Origin: Candida dubliniensis CD36
Taxonomy: Eukaryota > Ascomycota > Pichiomycetes > Serinales > Debaryomycetaceae
Direction: 5' to 3'
Assembly: GCF_000026945.1 (NCBI RefSeq)
Contig: NC_012860.1
Span: forward strand, 992,001-1,056,000
Length of the DNA: 64,000 nt
Below the pieces are notes generated by a model. The model was not told where the DNA came from. It worked only from the letters and a program-made list of their open reading frames with translations, and made no database searches. Shown piece after piece: positions 1 through 11,053 of this stretch (positions are counted from its first letter, which is position 1; the number at the start of each line of letters is the position of its first letter). The position numbers were made by a program, and so were the translations under genes.

Positions 1-851
1 TGTTTGATACTTATTAAAGAGTTTTTAGATAGGCCCGGTGACGGCCCTGTTTTTACCCTGATAACACGACTTTTATGCTTGTTTGAGGATTGCTGTTGGG
101 TTGTCAAATAACTTTTCAATTTTTATTCTTCCAAGTAAGATAACCAAACATCGAAGTTTTTTCTCGCCAACTAATAAGTGAATGAAAATAGAAAAGAGTG
201 TGGTATAGCGCAATTCAGTAAATCTTAAAGTTTAGTCACCTGTTGTAGGTATCAGGAACGTTAATTCTGATTGGCAAATCAAATAGTTTTAAAGTTGTGA
301 TAAGTTCCTGTTACGTTAGTTTGGATTCCTGCATTTTTGTTTGTGACACTTTTTTTTTTTTTATGAAGTCGGGCTAAATTACAGATAATTAAAGACAATC
401 CTGATGAGAAAGAGGTATTGTCCACGGCAACAATGAAATCAGATTTGAAATGTTAGCGTCTGGAAATCTGATAGTAATATTCTAAAACTGTACAAAAGAA
501 AACAAAGAAATGAAGATTCTCGATATCTGGAGAAACAATTTTGAGATGATTTTTATTGTTGATAACGATAAGACTAAATGACTGCAAAAATTAAAAAAAA
601 AAAAAAAAAAAGAGAACCCCAAGTGAATAATTTTCATCAAACTAATTCATATAAATTGAAGATGATATCCCTTTGCTGGCTACTAGGGGTCTTGCCGTAT
701 TTTCCTTTTTCTTCTCCAGTATACTTTGAATTTTTGAAAAATTAATCATAGCCAAATCAAATTGAATATTATACTGTCGTTTGTTACAAGTTCTTTCAAA
801 ACATTTCTTACATTTTCAAATTTACTACTTATTTATTTCAATAATCCAAAT
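1..851 (+). promoter_or_regulatory. DUR3 upstream region with clustered GATA sites
   Basis: No gene is seen here. GATAA cores lie at about 60, 139, 299, 384, 561 and 567; the last two are a tandem GATAAC-GATAAG pair about 285 bp before the chosen DUR3 start. A run of about 20 A lies near 592-611. In yeasts GATA factors (Gat1/Gln3) switch on urea transport when good nitrogen sources run out, so the cluster fits nitrogen catabolite control. The sites are seen; the regulation is inferred. Confidence 0.5.
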
Positions 852-3029
852 ATGACTGATTCATATGTCCCATTACCACAGAGTGCTGGTTATGCTGTGG
901 TTGTTGGTTTGGGGTTTGTCTTTGCATTTGGTATGATGCTTACGACATATATTTTAAGAAGATACAACAAAGAGGTCATGACTGCAGAAGAATTTGCCAC
1001 TGCTGGTAGATCTGTCAAGACTGGGTTAATTGCTGCATGTATTGTTCTGAGTTGGACATGGAGTGCCACTTTGAATGGATCAACAAGTCAAGTCTATAAT
1101 AATGGAGTATGTGGACTGATCTTTTATGCCATGGGTGCTACAGTTCAAATCACGTTATTTGCATGTCTTGCTATCAAAGCAAGAGAACGTGCTCCAGCAG
1201 CACATACCTATTTGGAAATTGTCAAAGGTAGATATGGTACCACGACTCATTTTATTTATATTTTTTGGGGAATAGTCACCAATATCTTAGTGACTTCAAT
1301 GTTGCTTAGTGGTGGAAGTGCCACCGTCAATGACTTGACCGGAATGAATATTGTTGCAGCTATATTGCTTTTGCCTTTAGGAGTTGTCATCTATACACTT
1401 TTTGGTGGTATCAAAGCTACATTTTTGACTGATTATGCTCACACTGTTGTTTTGATTGTGATTATCTTTGTTTTTGCATTTACCACTTGGGCCACATCCC
1501 CTAAGTTGGGTTCACCACAAGCAGTTTGGGAGATAGTTACCAAGTTGGCAGAGTCCAATCCAAGAGAAGGTAATGCCGGTGGCTCCTATTTTACTATGCA
1601 TTCTAGATCTGGCGGTATGTTTTTTGTTATCAATATCATTGGGAATTTTGGAACTGTGTTTTTAGATAATGGCTACTTCAACAAAGCATTTGCTGCCAAC
1701 CCGCTGTCTACTTACAAAGGATACATCTTTGGAAGTCTTGCATGGTGTGCTATTCCTGCCTTATGTTCCTTAACCATGGGGTTCGCCGCTTTGGCATTAG
1801 AACACACCGAATACTGGCCATTGGGTAGACCAATGACAGCTGCTGAAGTTGCCTCTGGTTTAGTTTTGCCTAATGCTGCAAGTGCCCTTTTGGGTAAAGC
1901 TGGAGCAGTGTTGGCATTATTGATGGTGTTTATGGCAGTGACTTCAGCTATGAGTGCTGAATTGATCGCTGTGTCAACCATTGCAACCTACGATATTTAC
2001 AGAACTTACATTAACCCTAACGCTTCAGGTAAAAAATTAATTTGGGTGTCACATTTGTCAACAGTTATCTTTGCTTACACCATGGCTGGGTTTGCCATTG
2101 GTCTTTACTATGCTAAAGTGTCAATGGGTTACTTGTACGAAATGATGGGTGTCATTATTGGTGGTGCAGTGTTGTCTTCTGCTTTGACAATTTTATCCAA
2201 ACGTCAAAACTGGCATGCCGCAACTTTTACTCCAATAATTTCCACAGCATTGGCCATTATGGCATGGTTAGTATGCACCAAGAAAAAATTTGGTTCTGTT
2301 ACTTATTTGAATACTTTCGAGGACGATGCTATGTTGACTGGTAATTGTGTTGCCTTATTGACACCATTTATTATTGTCCCAATTCTCACGTTTGTATTCA
2401 AACCGCAGAATTTCGATTGGAAATTGTTGGACCAAAGAATTACCCGTGTGGATGAAGAAGAAGAATTAGCTGAAGCATTGGGTGGTACTGTTTCAAGTGA
2501 TCCAGAGAAGCTTAATCCTGTCAAGTCCCAGATTTCTGTAATTGCCAGTCAGTTGGTTGAAGGTGAAAGAGAACAGTATCAAAAAGAAAAAGAGATTTTG
2601 AACAAATCATTCAAGATTTGTTGTATTGTTTGTTGCACACTTGCTATTTGTCTTGTGGTTCTTTTCCCAATGCCATTATATGGCACCAAATATATCTTCT
2701 CCAAGAAATTCTTCACTGGTTGGGTTGTTGTTTTCATCATTTGGTTGTTTTACTCTGCATTTCAAGTTATTATTTTCCCCATTTGGGAAAGTAGAACTGA
2801 CTTGTATCATACATTCAGAGGCATTTATTGGGATTTGACTGGTCAAACATACAAATTAAAAGCTTGGCAAAATGAACACCCAGAAGAAATGCATGCTGTT
2901 AGGTCTCAACTACAAGCACAATTATCTAGAACTGCTGTTACTCATGAAATTGTTGATGGGAAAGCATTTGGTGATGGATATGTCACCCCAGCAAATATTG
3001 ACGATGCATTAGATGAAAAGAAAGGATAG
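852..3029 (+). CDS. DUR3: Urea permease (sodium:solute symporter family), DUR3
   Basis: Plasma-membrane active transporter for urea, and in some yeasts polyamines. The protein is strongly hydrophobic with about 15 membrane segments and a charged cytoplasmic loop ([13 protein letters not shown]) between late helices. Family-typical stretches include [33 protein letters not shown] and [20 protein letters not shown]. The frame is open from an ATG at 762, but I chose the ATG at 852 ([15 protein letters not shown]). Homologues start in this way, and the extra 30 residues ([11 protein letters not shown]...) look like translated leader. The resulting length of 725 residues suits the family. It lies about 1 kb upstream of DUR1,2 on the same strand, so uptake and breakdown of urea are neighbours. 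C. albicans has further DUR3-like paralogues; the DUR1,2 neighbour makes this the DUR3 locus copy. Confidence 0.93.
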   Translation: MTDSYVPLPQSAGYAVVVGLGFVFAFGMMLTTYILRRYNKEVMTAEEFATAGRSVKTGLIAACIVLSWTWSATLNGSTSQVYNNGVCGLIFYAMGATVQITLFACLAIKARERAPAAHTYLEIVKGRYGTTTHFIYIFWGIVTNILVTSMLLSGGSATVNDLTGMNIVAAILLLPLGVVIYTLFGGIKATFLTDYAHTVVLIVIIFVFAFTTWATSPKLGSPQAVWEIVTKLAESNPREGNAGGSYFTMHSRSGGMFFVINIIGNFGTVFLDNGYFNKAFAANPLSTYKGYIFGSLAWCAIPALCSLTMGFAALALEHTEYWPLGRPMTAAEVASGLVLPNAASALLGKAGAVLALLMVFMAVTSAMSAELIAVSTIATYDIYRTYINPNASGKKLIWVSHLSTVIFAYTMAGFAIGLYYAKVSMGYLYEMMGVIIGGAVLSSALTILSKRQNWHAATFTPIISTALAIMAWLVCTKKKFGSVTYLNTFEDDAMLTGNCVALLTPFIIVPILTFVFKPQNFDWKLLDQRITRVDEEEELAEALGGTVSSDPEKLNPVKSQISVIASQLVEGEREQYQKEKEILNKSFKICCIVCCTLAICLVVLFPMPLYGTKYIFSKKFFTGWVVVFIIWLFYSAFQVIIFPIWESRTDLYHTFRGIYWDLTGQTYKLKAWQNEHPEEMHAVRSQLQAQLSRTAVTHEIVDGKAFGDGYVTPANIDDALDEKKG

Positions 3030-4060
3030 ATAAATTTGTATAGACAGCTTTTAGTTTACATAGATTCTGGTTTTAATTGACAATTACTGTTTTCATTTTA
3101 CTATAAATCCAAAGTTTAAAATATCTCTACACTATTGCTTGTTGCAAAATATAAAACAAAAAATCAAAAGATGTTACTGTGATAATCAAAACATTATTGT
3201 CCACTGTGGTTGTTTTTCTCCCGATAAGAAATAAATGCGGCATCGGATTGCTTTTTTTTTTGTTACTGTTGGTTGATCAAAGAAATCCCTTTTCCTGTTT
3301 AGAAAGGTTAATTTTTTTCTTATCGCAACAAGATTTAGAACATCTACGATTATTGATCAACAACTTCTGATTGGCCAACGATTATGCTCACATTAAATCA
3401 CCGAATCTGATAAATTATGCACACACACTATCACAACCCACATTTCACACACATTATTGCATTAAAGAAATGCATTTGTAAGAATGCGGGGGCATATCAT
3501 AAGAATACTATGAATAAAGCTTATCGGTATAAGCTCAATTTCTTGGAAGCAAATAAATGAATCACAACCAAAAAAATCACACACATAGTGAGAATCATTC
3601 TGTTGTCTTCAATGATGTTTGTAATTTGAACTAACCCTGTCGTTCTTCTGGTTATGAGATTTGGTCCAACCTTACAATTATGTTGTGAAATCTGTAAATC
3701 AAATGTCTAATGCCACTCTAAATTTACTGGCCGGCGATGGCATCTCAAGGAAAGGCCCGAAGATGAGTTTGCCCAATATTGTGGTGATCCACACGACTTT
3801 AGAATCTCGATTACTCGCGTTGAGAAGTAATTTTCAATTTATCAGTTTCTTGATCTAGTAATAGATATTTCCTTATCATAATTAGTTAACGGAATTCTCC
3901 ATAACACTGAGTTTTTTTTAAAAAACCACATAAATATGTAGCAAATTACTCTAAAAATCTATTTTAAAAAATGAAATCCTTTTATGGTCTCATCTATCAT
4001 TAATTGCATAGAACCAACCAATAATATACAGAGAGACACAAATCATTTATCCTACAAACA
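3030..4060 (+). promoter_or_regulatory. DUR3-DUR1,2 spacer: DUR1,2 promoter with GATA sites
   Basis: No credible gene is seen; the short open frames inside have no recognisable protein. GATAAG cores occur at 3223 on the plus strand and at 3319, 3520 and 3872 on the minus strand (as CTTATC). A perfect 7-bp inverted repeat, AGCTTAT-CGGT-ATAAGCT, lies at 3518-3535 and overlaps one of them. This fits nitrogen control of urea amidolyase, which is inferred from known yeast regulation. Confidence 0.45.
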
Positions 4061-7000
4061 ATGTCACACTTAGGTTGGTCAGTAGAAGATTGGAAAAAGT
4101 TTCATTATGAATCAACTCCAGATGAATCTTTTGAATTATTATCTCAATTATTAAAGTCCCAGAAATCCGCTCCAGAAGATCCTGCTTGGATATCCTTAGC
4201 TTCCATAGAGAATTTAGAACACCAATGGAAATTCTTACAATCAAAATCAAACAAACGAGATTTACCATTATATGGGGTCCCAGTAGCTGTTAAAGATAAT
4301 ATAGATGCTAAAACATTTGAAACCACAGCAGCCTGTCCATCATTTGCTTATTCTCCTTCAAAAGATGCTACCACGGTTAGATTGCTAAGAGACGCAGGTG
4401 CAATAGTTATTGGGAAAACCAATTTAGATCAATTTGCAACAGGTTTAGTTGGGACAAGGTCTCCATATGGAATAACCCCAAATACATTTAATCCAAAATA
4501 CGTTAGTGGTGGCTCTTCAGCCGGATCTGCCTCGGTGGTTGCCAGAGGTATTGTTCCAATTGCATTAGGTACCGACACTGCTGGATCAGGAAGAGTTCCT
4601 GCAGCATTGAATAATCTTATTGGATTGAAACCAACAAAAGGAGTCTTTTCTTGTTCAGGGGTTGTTCCAGCATGTAAGTCGCTCGACTGTGTTTCGATAT
4701 TTGCATTGAATTTGCAAGATGCACAACTTACGTTTAGTATCATGGCACAAGAAGATGAACATGATGAGTTCTCAAGATCAATGCCAGAAAATCCATTATT
4801 GAAATTTGGTAAAACCCCCAAAATAGTGGTTCCAACCAATTTGTTGTGGTATGGCGAACAAGAAAACCCCAAATTATACAAAGAAGCAGTGGCTAAATTT
4901 GAGAGAATTGGATGTGAATTGGTGTCTTTGGACATTGAACCATTATTGGAATTAGCTAGATGCTTATATGAGGGTCCATGGGTTGCTGAACGTTATGTTG
5001 CTGTAAAAGATTTCTTTGCTACAAATCCACCAGAGAAAGATTTGGATCCAACAGTTACCAAAATTATAAAAGGCGGAGAGCATTATTCTGCCGCTACTTG
5101 TTTCCAGTATGAATACAAAAGACAAGGGATTGTGAAGCGAGTCAACAAATTGTTAGAAGGCATCGATGCGATTATTGTACCAACAGCCCCATTGAATCCA
5201 ACAATCGAGGAGGTCACCAACGAACCAATTAAAGTCAATTCATGTCAAGGTACTTATACCAACTTTGTCAACTTGGCAGATATGTCTGCATTAGCTATCC
5301 CCGCAGGATTCAGAAATGATGGATTACCTTTTGGTGTCACATTGTTGTCACACAAGTTCAACGACTATGCATTATTAGATTTAGCCAGTCGTTACTTGAA
5401 ACTTGACAATTTACGTACTTGTGGAGTCTCACAAAAGAAAACATCTACCATCCATGATGAATTGTACTTGTTACCAAAATCAATTCCCCAAGAAACTGTT
5501 AAATTGGCCGTTGTTGGAGCCCATCTTAAAGGATTTGAATTACATTGGCAATTAGAAAAAGTAGATGCTCGATTTATTGAATCAACAACAACTTCAAAAA
5601 ACTATAAATTGTATGCCTTACCCAAGACAGGACCAGTTGCCAAACCTGGATTGAGAAGGGTAGAATCTGCTGGTGAACATATAATTGTTGAAACCTATAG
5701 TATTCCAAAAGAGAAATTCGGACAATTTATAAAATATGTACCTGAACCACTAGGTATTGGATCAGTTGAATTGAAATCAGGTGAATGGTGCAAGTCTTTT
5801 ATCTGTGAAGAATTTGGTTACAAACAACCAGGTACTGTTGACATTACCGAGTTTGGAGGTTGGAAAAAATACCAAGAACATTTGCGTGCATCTAAAAAAC
5901 CATTCAATTCTGTTTTGGTTGCCAATAGAGGAGAAATTGCCGTTAGAATAATCAAAACTTTGAAAAAATTGGGGGTCAAATCTATTGCTATTTACTCAGA
6001 CCCAGATAAATATGCTCAACATTCATTATTGGCAGATGTTGCAATTCCATTACACGGTACAACAGCTGCCGAGACTTATATCAACATTGAGAAAGTTATC
6101 AAAGCAGCTAAGGATTCAGGTGCTGAAGCAATCATTCCCGGGTATGGGTTCTTATCCGAAAATGCCGATTTCTCAGATCGTTGTGGTAAAGAAGGAATTG
6201 TGTTTGTTGGACCATCTGGTGATGCCATTAGAAAATTGGGATTGAAACATTCAGCTAGAGAAATTGCTGAAAAGGCGGGCGTACCTTTGGTGCCTGGATC
6301 AGGTTTGGTGAAAGATGCCAAAGAAGCCAGAGAAATTGCTGCCAAATTGGAATATCCAATTATGGTCAAATCTACTGCTGGTGGTGGTGGTATCGGTTTA
6401 CAAAAAGTCGATTCTGAAAAAGATATTGAACGGGTTTTTGAAACTGTTCAGCATCAAGGAAAATCTTATTTTGGTGACTCAGGAGTATTTTTGGAAAGAT
6501 TTGTTGAGAATGCCAGACACGTTGAAATCCAAATGTTAGGTGATGGTAACGGTAATGCCATTGCTGTTGGTGAAAGAGATTGTTCTTTACAACGTAGAAA
6601 CCAAAAGATCATTGAAGAGACTCCTGCACCCAATTTACCAGAAGAAACTAGAAGTAAAATGAGAAAAGCGGCTGAATCGCTTGGTTCAACTATGAAGTAT
6701 AAATGTGCTGGTACCGTGGAATATATTTATGATCCTAAAAGAGATGAATTCTACTTTTTAGAAGTGAATGCCAGATTACAAGTTGAGCATCCAATTACAG
6801 AAATGGTCACTGGATTGGATTTAGTTGAATGGATGCTTTTGATAGCAGCAGACACCCCACCAGATTTCAACCAAAAAATTGAAGTTAAAGGAGCATCAAT
6901 GGAAGCTAGATTATATGCTGAAAATCCTGTCAAAGGTTTCATGCCATCCCCAGGTCAATTGACAGAAGTCCAATTCCCAGAATGGGCTAGAATCGATACT

Positions 7001-9502
7001 TGGGTTGAGAAAGGTACGATTGTTTCTGCTGAATATGATCCTACATTAGCTAAAATCATTGTTCATGGTAAGGATAGAGATGATGCCTTAAAGAAGTTAC
7101 GTCAAGCATTGAATGAAACTGTTGTTTATGGATGTATCACCAATGTTGATTATTTGAGATCCATTGCTAATTCGAAAATGTTTGAAGAAGCAGCAGTTGC
7201 CACCAAAGTGTTGGATTCGTACGACTACAACCCTCATGCCATTGAAATCTTGCAACCAGGTGCTTACACTACCGTCCAAGATTACCCAGGTAGAAGGGGT
7301 TATTGGCACATTGGGGTTCCTCCTTCAGGTTGCATGGATCAATATTCATTTAGAGTTGCTAATAAAATTGTTGGTAACGATGCTGCATCTCCTGGTATTG
7401 AAATCACATTGAATGGTCCAAAACTTTTGTTCCACCAAGATTGTGTTGTTGCTGTTACTGGTGGTAAAACCAAAGTCGAAGTTAATCAAGTTGAAGTCAA
7501 CCAATGGGAACCAATTAATATCAAAAGTGGAGACAAATTGAATATTGGTAAGTTGTCTACTGGCTGCAGAGCTTACTTGGCTATTAGAGGTGGTGTTGAT
7601 GTTGTTGAATACTTGGGTTCAAGATCAACTTTTGCCTTGGGTAATTTAGGTGGTTACAATGGTAGAGTTTTAAAATTGGGTGATGTTTTATTTTTGGGAC
7701 AACCTGATGTTACAAGCTGTACTTTACCAGGTCCTATTTCTCAACCAACACCTGTTCCATCATTATTAATTCCAAATTATGACAACAAAGTTTGGAAGAT
7801 TGGTGTTACTTGTGGTCCACATGGATCTCCAGATTTCTTTAAAGCCGAGTCAGTTGAAGAATTTTTCTCCTCCACTTGGAAAGTGCATTACAATTCCAAC
7901 AGATTTGGGGTTAGATTAATTGGACCAAAACCTAAATGGGCCAGAAAGGATGGTGGTGAAGGGGGGTTGCACCCATCAAACACCCACGATTATGTTTATT
8001 CCATGGGTGCTATCAATTTCACTGGTGACGAACCAGTCATTTTAACATGCGATGGTCCATCCTTAGGAGGATTTGTTTGTGAAGCAGTTGTTGCAGAATC
8101 AGAATTATGGAAAGTTGGCCAAGTTAAACCAGGTGAATCAATTCAATTTGTCCCAATAAGTTATGAATCAGCTAAAAAATTGAAAAAGCAACAAAATGAT
8201 GCAATTGAAAACTTGTCGGGTGACTTGACACCTCTTGACAACGTCTCATTATCAGCACCAGAAAACCCAATTTTGTATCAATTTAAAGTGTCCTCAAATG
8301 CTCCAAAAGTAACCTATCGTCAAGCTGGTGATAGATATATTCTTGTTGAATACGGGGACAATCTTCTTGATTTGAATCTAGCTTATAGAATCCACAAGTT
8401 GGATGCAATGGTGAAAGAATATAAACCTAAAGGTATTTTTGAATTGTCTGCTGGAGTTAGATCAGTGTTAGTTGAATATACTGATGACATCACCCAAAAG
8501 GAAGCTTTGGATACTTTAGTTTCTTATGAAAAGGAAATTATATTCGTTAACAAATGGAAAGTGAGTTCGAGAATTATTAAATTACCTATGGCTTTCGAAG
8601 ACAAGAAAACATTAGATGCAGTCAAGAGATATCAAGAAACCATTAGAAGCGAAGCACCCTGGTTACCAAACAATGTTGATTTTATTGCTAACATTAATGG
8701 AATCACAAGAACTGATGTTAAAGATATGTTATATACCGCGAGATTTTTGGTTTTAGGATTAGGGGATGTTTTCCTTGGAGCACCATGTGCTGTTCCATTA
8801 GACCCAAGACATAGACTATTGGGTACCAAATACAATCCTTCAAGAACTTTCACACCCAATGGTACTGTTGGTATTGGTGGTAATTATATGTGTATTTACA
8901 CGATGGAATCACCAGGTGGTTATCAATTAGTTGGGAGAACGGTTCCAATTTGGGATAAATTGAGTTTAGGTGAACATTCGCCAAGTACCAAACCATGGTT
9001 GTTGAGTCCATTTGATCAAATAGAATTCTATCCTGTTACTGAAGAAGAAGTTGATGCATTTTCTGAACAAATGAATGCTGGTAAATTCAAAGTTGATATT
9101 GTTGAATCAGTATTTGATCATGGTAAATATTTGGAATGGATTCAAGAAAATTCAAAATCAATTGAAGAATTTCAACAAAACCAAGGAGGTGAGAAATTAG
9201 AAGAATTCAATAGGTTGATTCAAATCTCAAACAGCGAATTAGAAAAACTGGGGACTAAAGTTCAAGATGATGAAAAATTTGATGACAATGCTGAATTGGT
9301 GTATTCTGAATATTCTGGTAGATTCTGGAAATCAGTAGTTGAAGTTGGAGATAAAGTTACTGCTCATCAACCATTGATTGTTGTTGAAGCAATGAAAACT
9401 GAAATGGTTGTAAATGCACCAAGAGATGGTAAAGTGCTTAAAATTTACCACAAGAATGGGGATATGGTAGAAGCTGGTGATCTAGTGGTTGTTTTAGAAT
9501 AA
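4061..9502 (+). CDS. DUR1,2: Urea amidolyase (urea carboxylase + allophanate hydrolase)
   Basis: Biotin- and ATP-dependent breakdown of urea to ammonia and CO2 in the cytosol. One 1813-residue chain holds every domain. First comes an amidase-signature allophanate hydrolase, with putative catalytic Lys78 (VKDN), Ser152 or Ser153 in GGSSAGS and Ser176 in GTDTAGSGR. Next is a linker, then a biotin carboxylase from about residue 615 (SVLVANRGEIAVRI; ATP-grasp glycine loop GGGGIG near 773). A KipI/KipA-like carboxyltransferase follows from about 1060 (PGAYTTVQDYPGRRGY). A C-terminal biotinyl domain carries AMKTEM with the biotin lysine at 1779. No domain is broken. In C. albicans this enzyme supports growth on urea and helps release ammonia inside macrophages. 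A biotin synthase gene lies elsewhere in this window, but adjacency does not link them. The start follows an A-rich leader (ACAAACAATG). Confidence 0.98.
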   Translation: MSHLGWSVEDWKKFHYESTPDESFELLSQLLKSQKSAPEDPAWISLASIENLEHQWKFLQSKSNKRDLPLYGVPVAVKDNIDAKTFETTAACPSFAYSPSKDATTVRLLRDAGAIVIGKTNLDQFATGLVGTRSPYGITPNTFNPKYVSGGSSAGSASVVARGIVPIALGTDTAGSGRVPAALNNLIGLKPTKGVFSCSGVVPACKSLDCVSIFALNLQDAQLTFSIMAQEDEHDEFSRSMPENPLLKFGKTPKIVVPTNLLWYGEQENPKLYKEAVAKFERIGCELVSLDIEPLLELARCLYEGPWVAERYVAVKDFFATNPPEKDLDPTVTKIIKGGEHYSAATCFQYEYKRQGIVKRVNKLLEGIDAIIVPTAPLNPTIEEVTNEPIKVNSCQGTYTNFVNLADMSALAIPAGFRNDGLPFGVTLLSHKFNDYALLDLASRYLKLDNLRTCGVSQKKTSTIHDELYLLPKSIPQETVKLAVVGAHLKGFELHWQLEKVDARFIESTTTSKNYKLYALPKTGPVAKPGLRRVESAGEHIIVETYSIPKEKFGQFIKYVPEPLGIGSVELKSGEWCKSFICEEFGYKQPGTVDITEFGGWKKYQEHLRASKKPFNSVLVANRGEIAVRIIKTLKKLGVKSIAIYSDPDKYAQHSLLADVAIPLHGTTAAETYINIEKVIKAAKDSGAEAIIPGYGFLSENADFSDRCGKEGIVFVGPSGDAIRKLGLKHSAREIAEKAGVPLVPGSGLVKDAKEAREIAAKLEYPIMVKSTAGGGGIGLQKVDSEKDIERVFETVQHQGKSYFGDSGVFLERFVENARHVEIQMLGDGNGNAIAVGERDCSLQRRNQKIIEETPAPNLPEETRSKMRKAAESLGSTMKYKCAGTVEYIYDPKRDEFYFLEVNARLQVEHPITEMVTGLDLVEWMLLIAADTPPDFNQKIEVKGASMEARLYAENPVKGFMPSPGQLTEVQFPEWARIDTWVEKGTIVSAEYDPTLAKIIVHGKDRDDALKKLRQALNETVVYGCITNVDYLRSIANSKMFEEAAVATKVLDSYDYNPHAIEILQPGAYTTVQDYPGRRGYWHIGVPPSGCMDQYSFRVANKIVGNDAASPGIEITLNGPKLLFHQDCVVAVTGGKTKVEVNQVEVNQWEPINIKSGDKLNIGKLSTGCRAYLAIRGGVDVVEYLGSRSTFALGNLGGYNGRVLKLGDVLFLGQPDVTSCTLPGPISQPTPVPSLLIPNYDNKVWKIGVTCGPHGSPDFFKAESVEEFFSSTWKVHYNSNRFGVRLIGPKPKWARKDGGEGGLHPSNTHDYVYSMGAINFTGDEPVILTCDGPSLGGFVCEAVVAESELWKVGQVKPGESIQFVPISYESAKKLKKQQNDAIENLSGDLTPLDNVSLSAPENPILYQFKVSSNAPKVTYRQAGDRYILVEYGDNLLDLNLAYRIHKLDAMVKEYKPKGIFELSAGVRSVLVEYTDDITQKEALDTLVSYEKEIIFVNKWKVSSRIIKLPMAFEDKKTLDAVKRYQETIRSEAPWLPNNVDFIANINGITRTDVKDMLYTARFLVLGLGDVFLGAPCAVPLDPRHRLLGTKYNPSRTFTPNGTVGIGGNYMCIYTMESPGGYQLVGRTVPIWDKLSLGEHSPSTKPWLLSPFDQIEFYPVTEEEVDAFSEQMNAGKFKVDIVESVFDHGKYLEWIQENSKSIEEFQQNQGGEKLEEFNRLIQISNSELEKLGTKVQDDEKFDDNAELVYSEYSGRFWKSVVEVGDKVTAHQPLIVVEAMKTEMVVNAPRDGKVLKIYHKNGDMVEAGDLVVVLE

Positions 9503-9808
9503 GTTGTAAAATAGTTTTTTTTTTTTTGTATTTGTATTTGTAATAATAAAAAGAATCTATTGTAAATAACTTGTTGTTTAATTATGTCCTGGAAGGAGTC
9601 TGTAATTATAGATTGGTTGATGCGACTAATGTCGTCTTATTTAAGTGTCAACGTTTGTTGTTGATGTCGCGTGGAATCGCTTCAATTTGTCGTTGTGTTT
9701 GAGAGTTTGCATGAAGAAAAAAAAAAAAAACATAAAGTCAAAGCAAACAATTGAATAAACAAACAAACTATTCTTTAACAGTATCACAATTACATCAAGA
9801 CTCAATCA
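9503..9808 (+). other. DUR1,2-HAT1 spacer
   Basis: 306 bp. A T-run lies just after the DUR1,2 stop (near 9517), followed by AT-rich sequence of the kind used for 3' end formation. An A-run near 9719-9731 precedes the HAT1 leader. Nothing else is recognised. Confidence 0.4.
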
Positions 9809-11053
9809 ATGTCATTGTCAAAAGACCAAAGTAGTGTTACAGCAGCATTACAACCAGAACAATGGACCACATCATCCAATGAAGCATTGAAATTGTTTGT
9901 CACCAATTCGGAAGCAGCAGTTAATTTCCAACCTGTATTTACTTATCCAATATTTGGTGACGCAGAAACAATCTATGGGTATCAAGATTTGGATATATTC
10001 TTATGTTTTGATCATTATACGTTCAAACCATTTTTGAATATTAAATATAGTGCCAAATTAACTGATGATCCAGAGATTATTGATATTAAAAAAACCATTG
10101 ATGAATTCTTACCTAAACTGACAATTTTCAAAGATGAAGTGAAATGGGTCGATTCAATCAAGGAAGAAAAAGTTAATGGATACAAAATACCTGGTGAATT
10201 AATTGATTCATTTAGCGAGGATGATAAGGAGTATGAGATATATAAAATTGATTTAAAATCAGAAAATGGATATGAATTACATCAACGATTACAAATATTA
10301 GTATTGTTGTTTATTGAAGCAGGATCATTTATTGATGCCAAAGATGAATTATGGAACTTGTATGTATTGTATGAAAAGGATAATAAATCTGCATCTAATA
10401 ACAATGAGCCTTCTATTATTGGATTTACCACGGCTTATAATTATTGGAAATATCCTGGAGCCAAAAAATTCGATTCAACTGAACAAGAACTGAGAATTAA
10501 GATTTCTCAATTTATAATATTACCGATTTACCAAGGTCAAGGTTTAGGACAATTATTTTATTCCCATTTATATGACCAATGGTTGGCAAAAGATGATATA
10601 ATTGAAGTAGTGGTTGAAGATCCGAACGAAAGTTTTGATGATTTAAGAGATAGAGCGGATTTGAAAAGGTTAAATGCTAGTGAACAATTTGATTTCAAAG
10701 CGGTTACTCCTAAAGTAAACAAGGAGTGGGTTGAAAAAACCAGACGAGCATTGAAATTAGAAAAGAGACAGTTTGCAAGATTGTTGGAGATTATATTGTT
10801 ATACAAGTTGAAGCATGGCTATCCTGGTATCTCGAAGAAAGATGTGAGAATATTTATTAAAAAAAGATTATATGACAAAAATAAGGAAGGGTTAGCCACA
10901 TTGGATGATAACACCAAGAAAGATAAGTTACAAACTGCCTATCAAGCTTTGGAAGAAGATTATTATAGAATATTGGGAGACTTGAAGTTGAATATTAAGC
11001 GTGAGAATGATGAAAAGAGAACCGATAGTGTTTCCAAAAAGCAAAAGGTATAA
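9809..11053 (+). CDS. HAT1: Histone acetyltransferase type B catalytic subunit
   Basis: Acetylates newly made histone H4 (Lys5/Lys12) before chromatin assembly, normally with the WD40 partner Hat2. At 414 residues the length is normal. The N-terminal Hat1 domain (TNSEAAVNFQPVFTYPIFGDAE) is followed by the GNAT core. The acetyl-CoA loop QGQGLGQLFY lies near residue 241, after ISQFIILPIY. The C-terminal part is basic and helical, and the protein ends in a lysine-rich tail (KKQKV) that could act as a nuclear signal. HAT1 loss in C. albicans is reported to affect DNA-damage and stress responses. The start is supported by an A-rich leader and by alignment of the N-terminus with the family from memory. 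Confidence 0.93.
   Translation: MSLSKDQSSVTAALQPEQWTTSSNEALKLFVTNSEAAVNFQPVFTYPIFGDAETIYGYQDLDIFLCFDHYTFKPFLNIKYSAKLTDDPEIIDIKKTIDEFLPKLTIFKDEVKWVDSIKEEKVNGYKIPGELIDSFSEDDKEYEIYKIDLKSENGYELHQRLQILVLLFIEAGSFIDAKDELWNLYVLYEKDNKSASNNNEPSIIGFTTAYNYWKYPGAKKFDSTEQELRIKISQFIILPIYQGQGLGQLFYSHLYDQWLAKDDIIEVVVEDPNESFDDLRDRADLKRLNASEQFDFKAVTPKVNKEWVEKTRRALKLEKRQFARLLEIILLYKLKHGYPGISKKDVRIFIKKRLYDKNKEGLATLDDNTKKDKLQTAYQALEEDYYRILGDLKLNIKRENDEKRTDSVSKKQKV

Noticed and set aside
762..851. Upstream in-frame extension of DUR3
   Set aside because: AT-rich leader-like sequence; family N-termini begin near the ATG at 852.
4429..4935. 168-residue antisense frame in DUR1,2
   Set aside because: Opposite the conserved amidase domain; no independent coding evidence.
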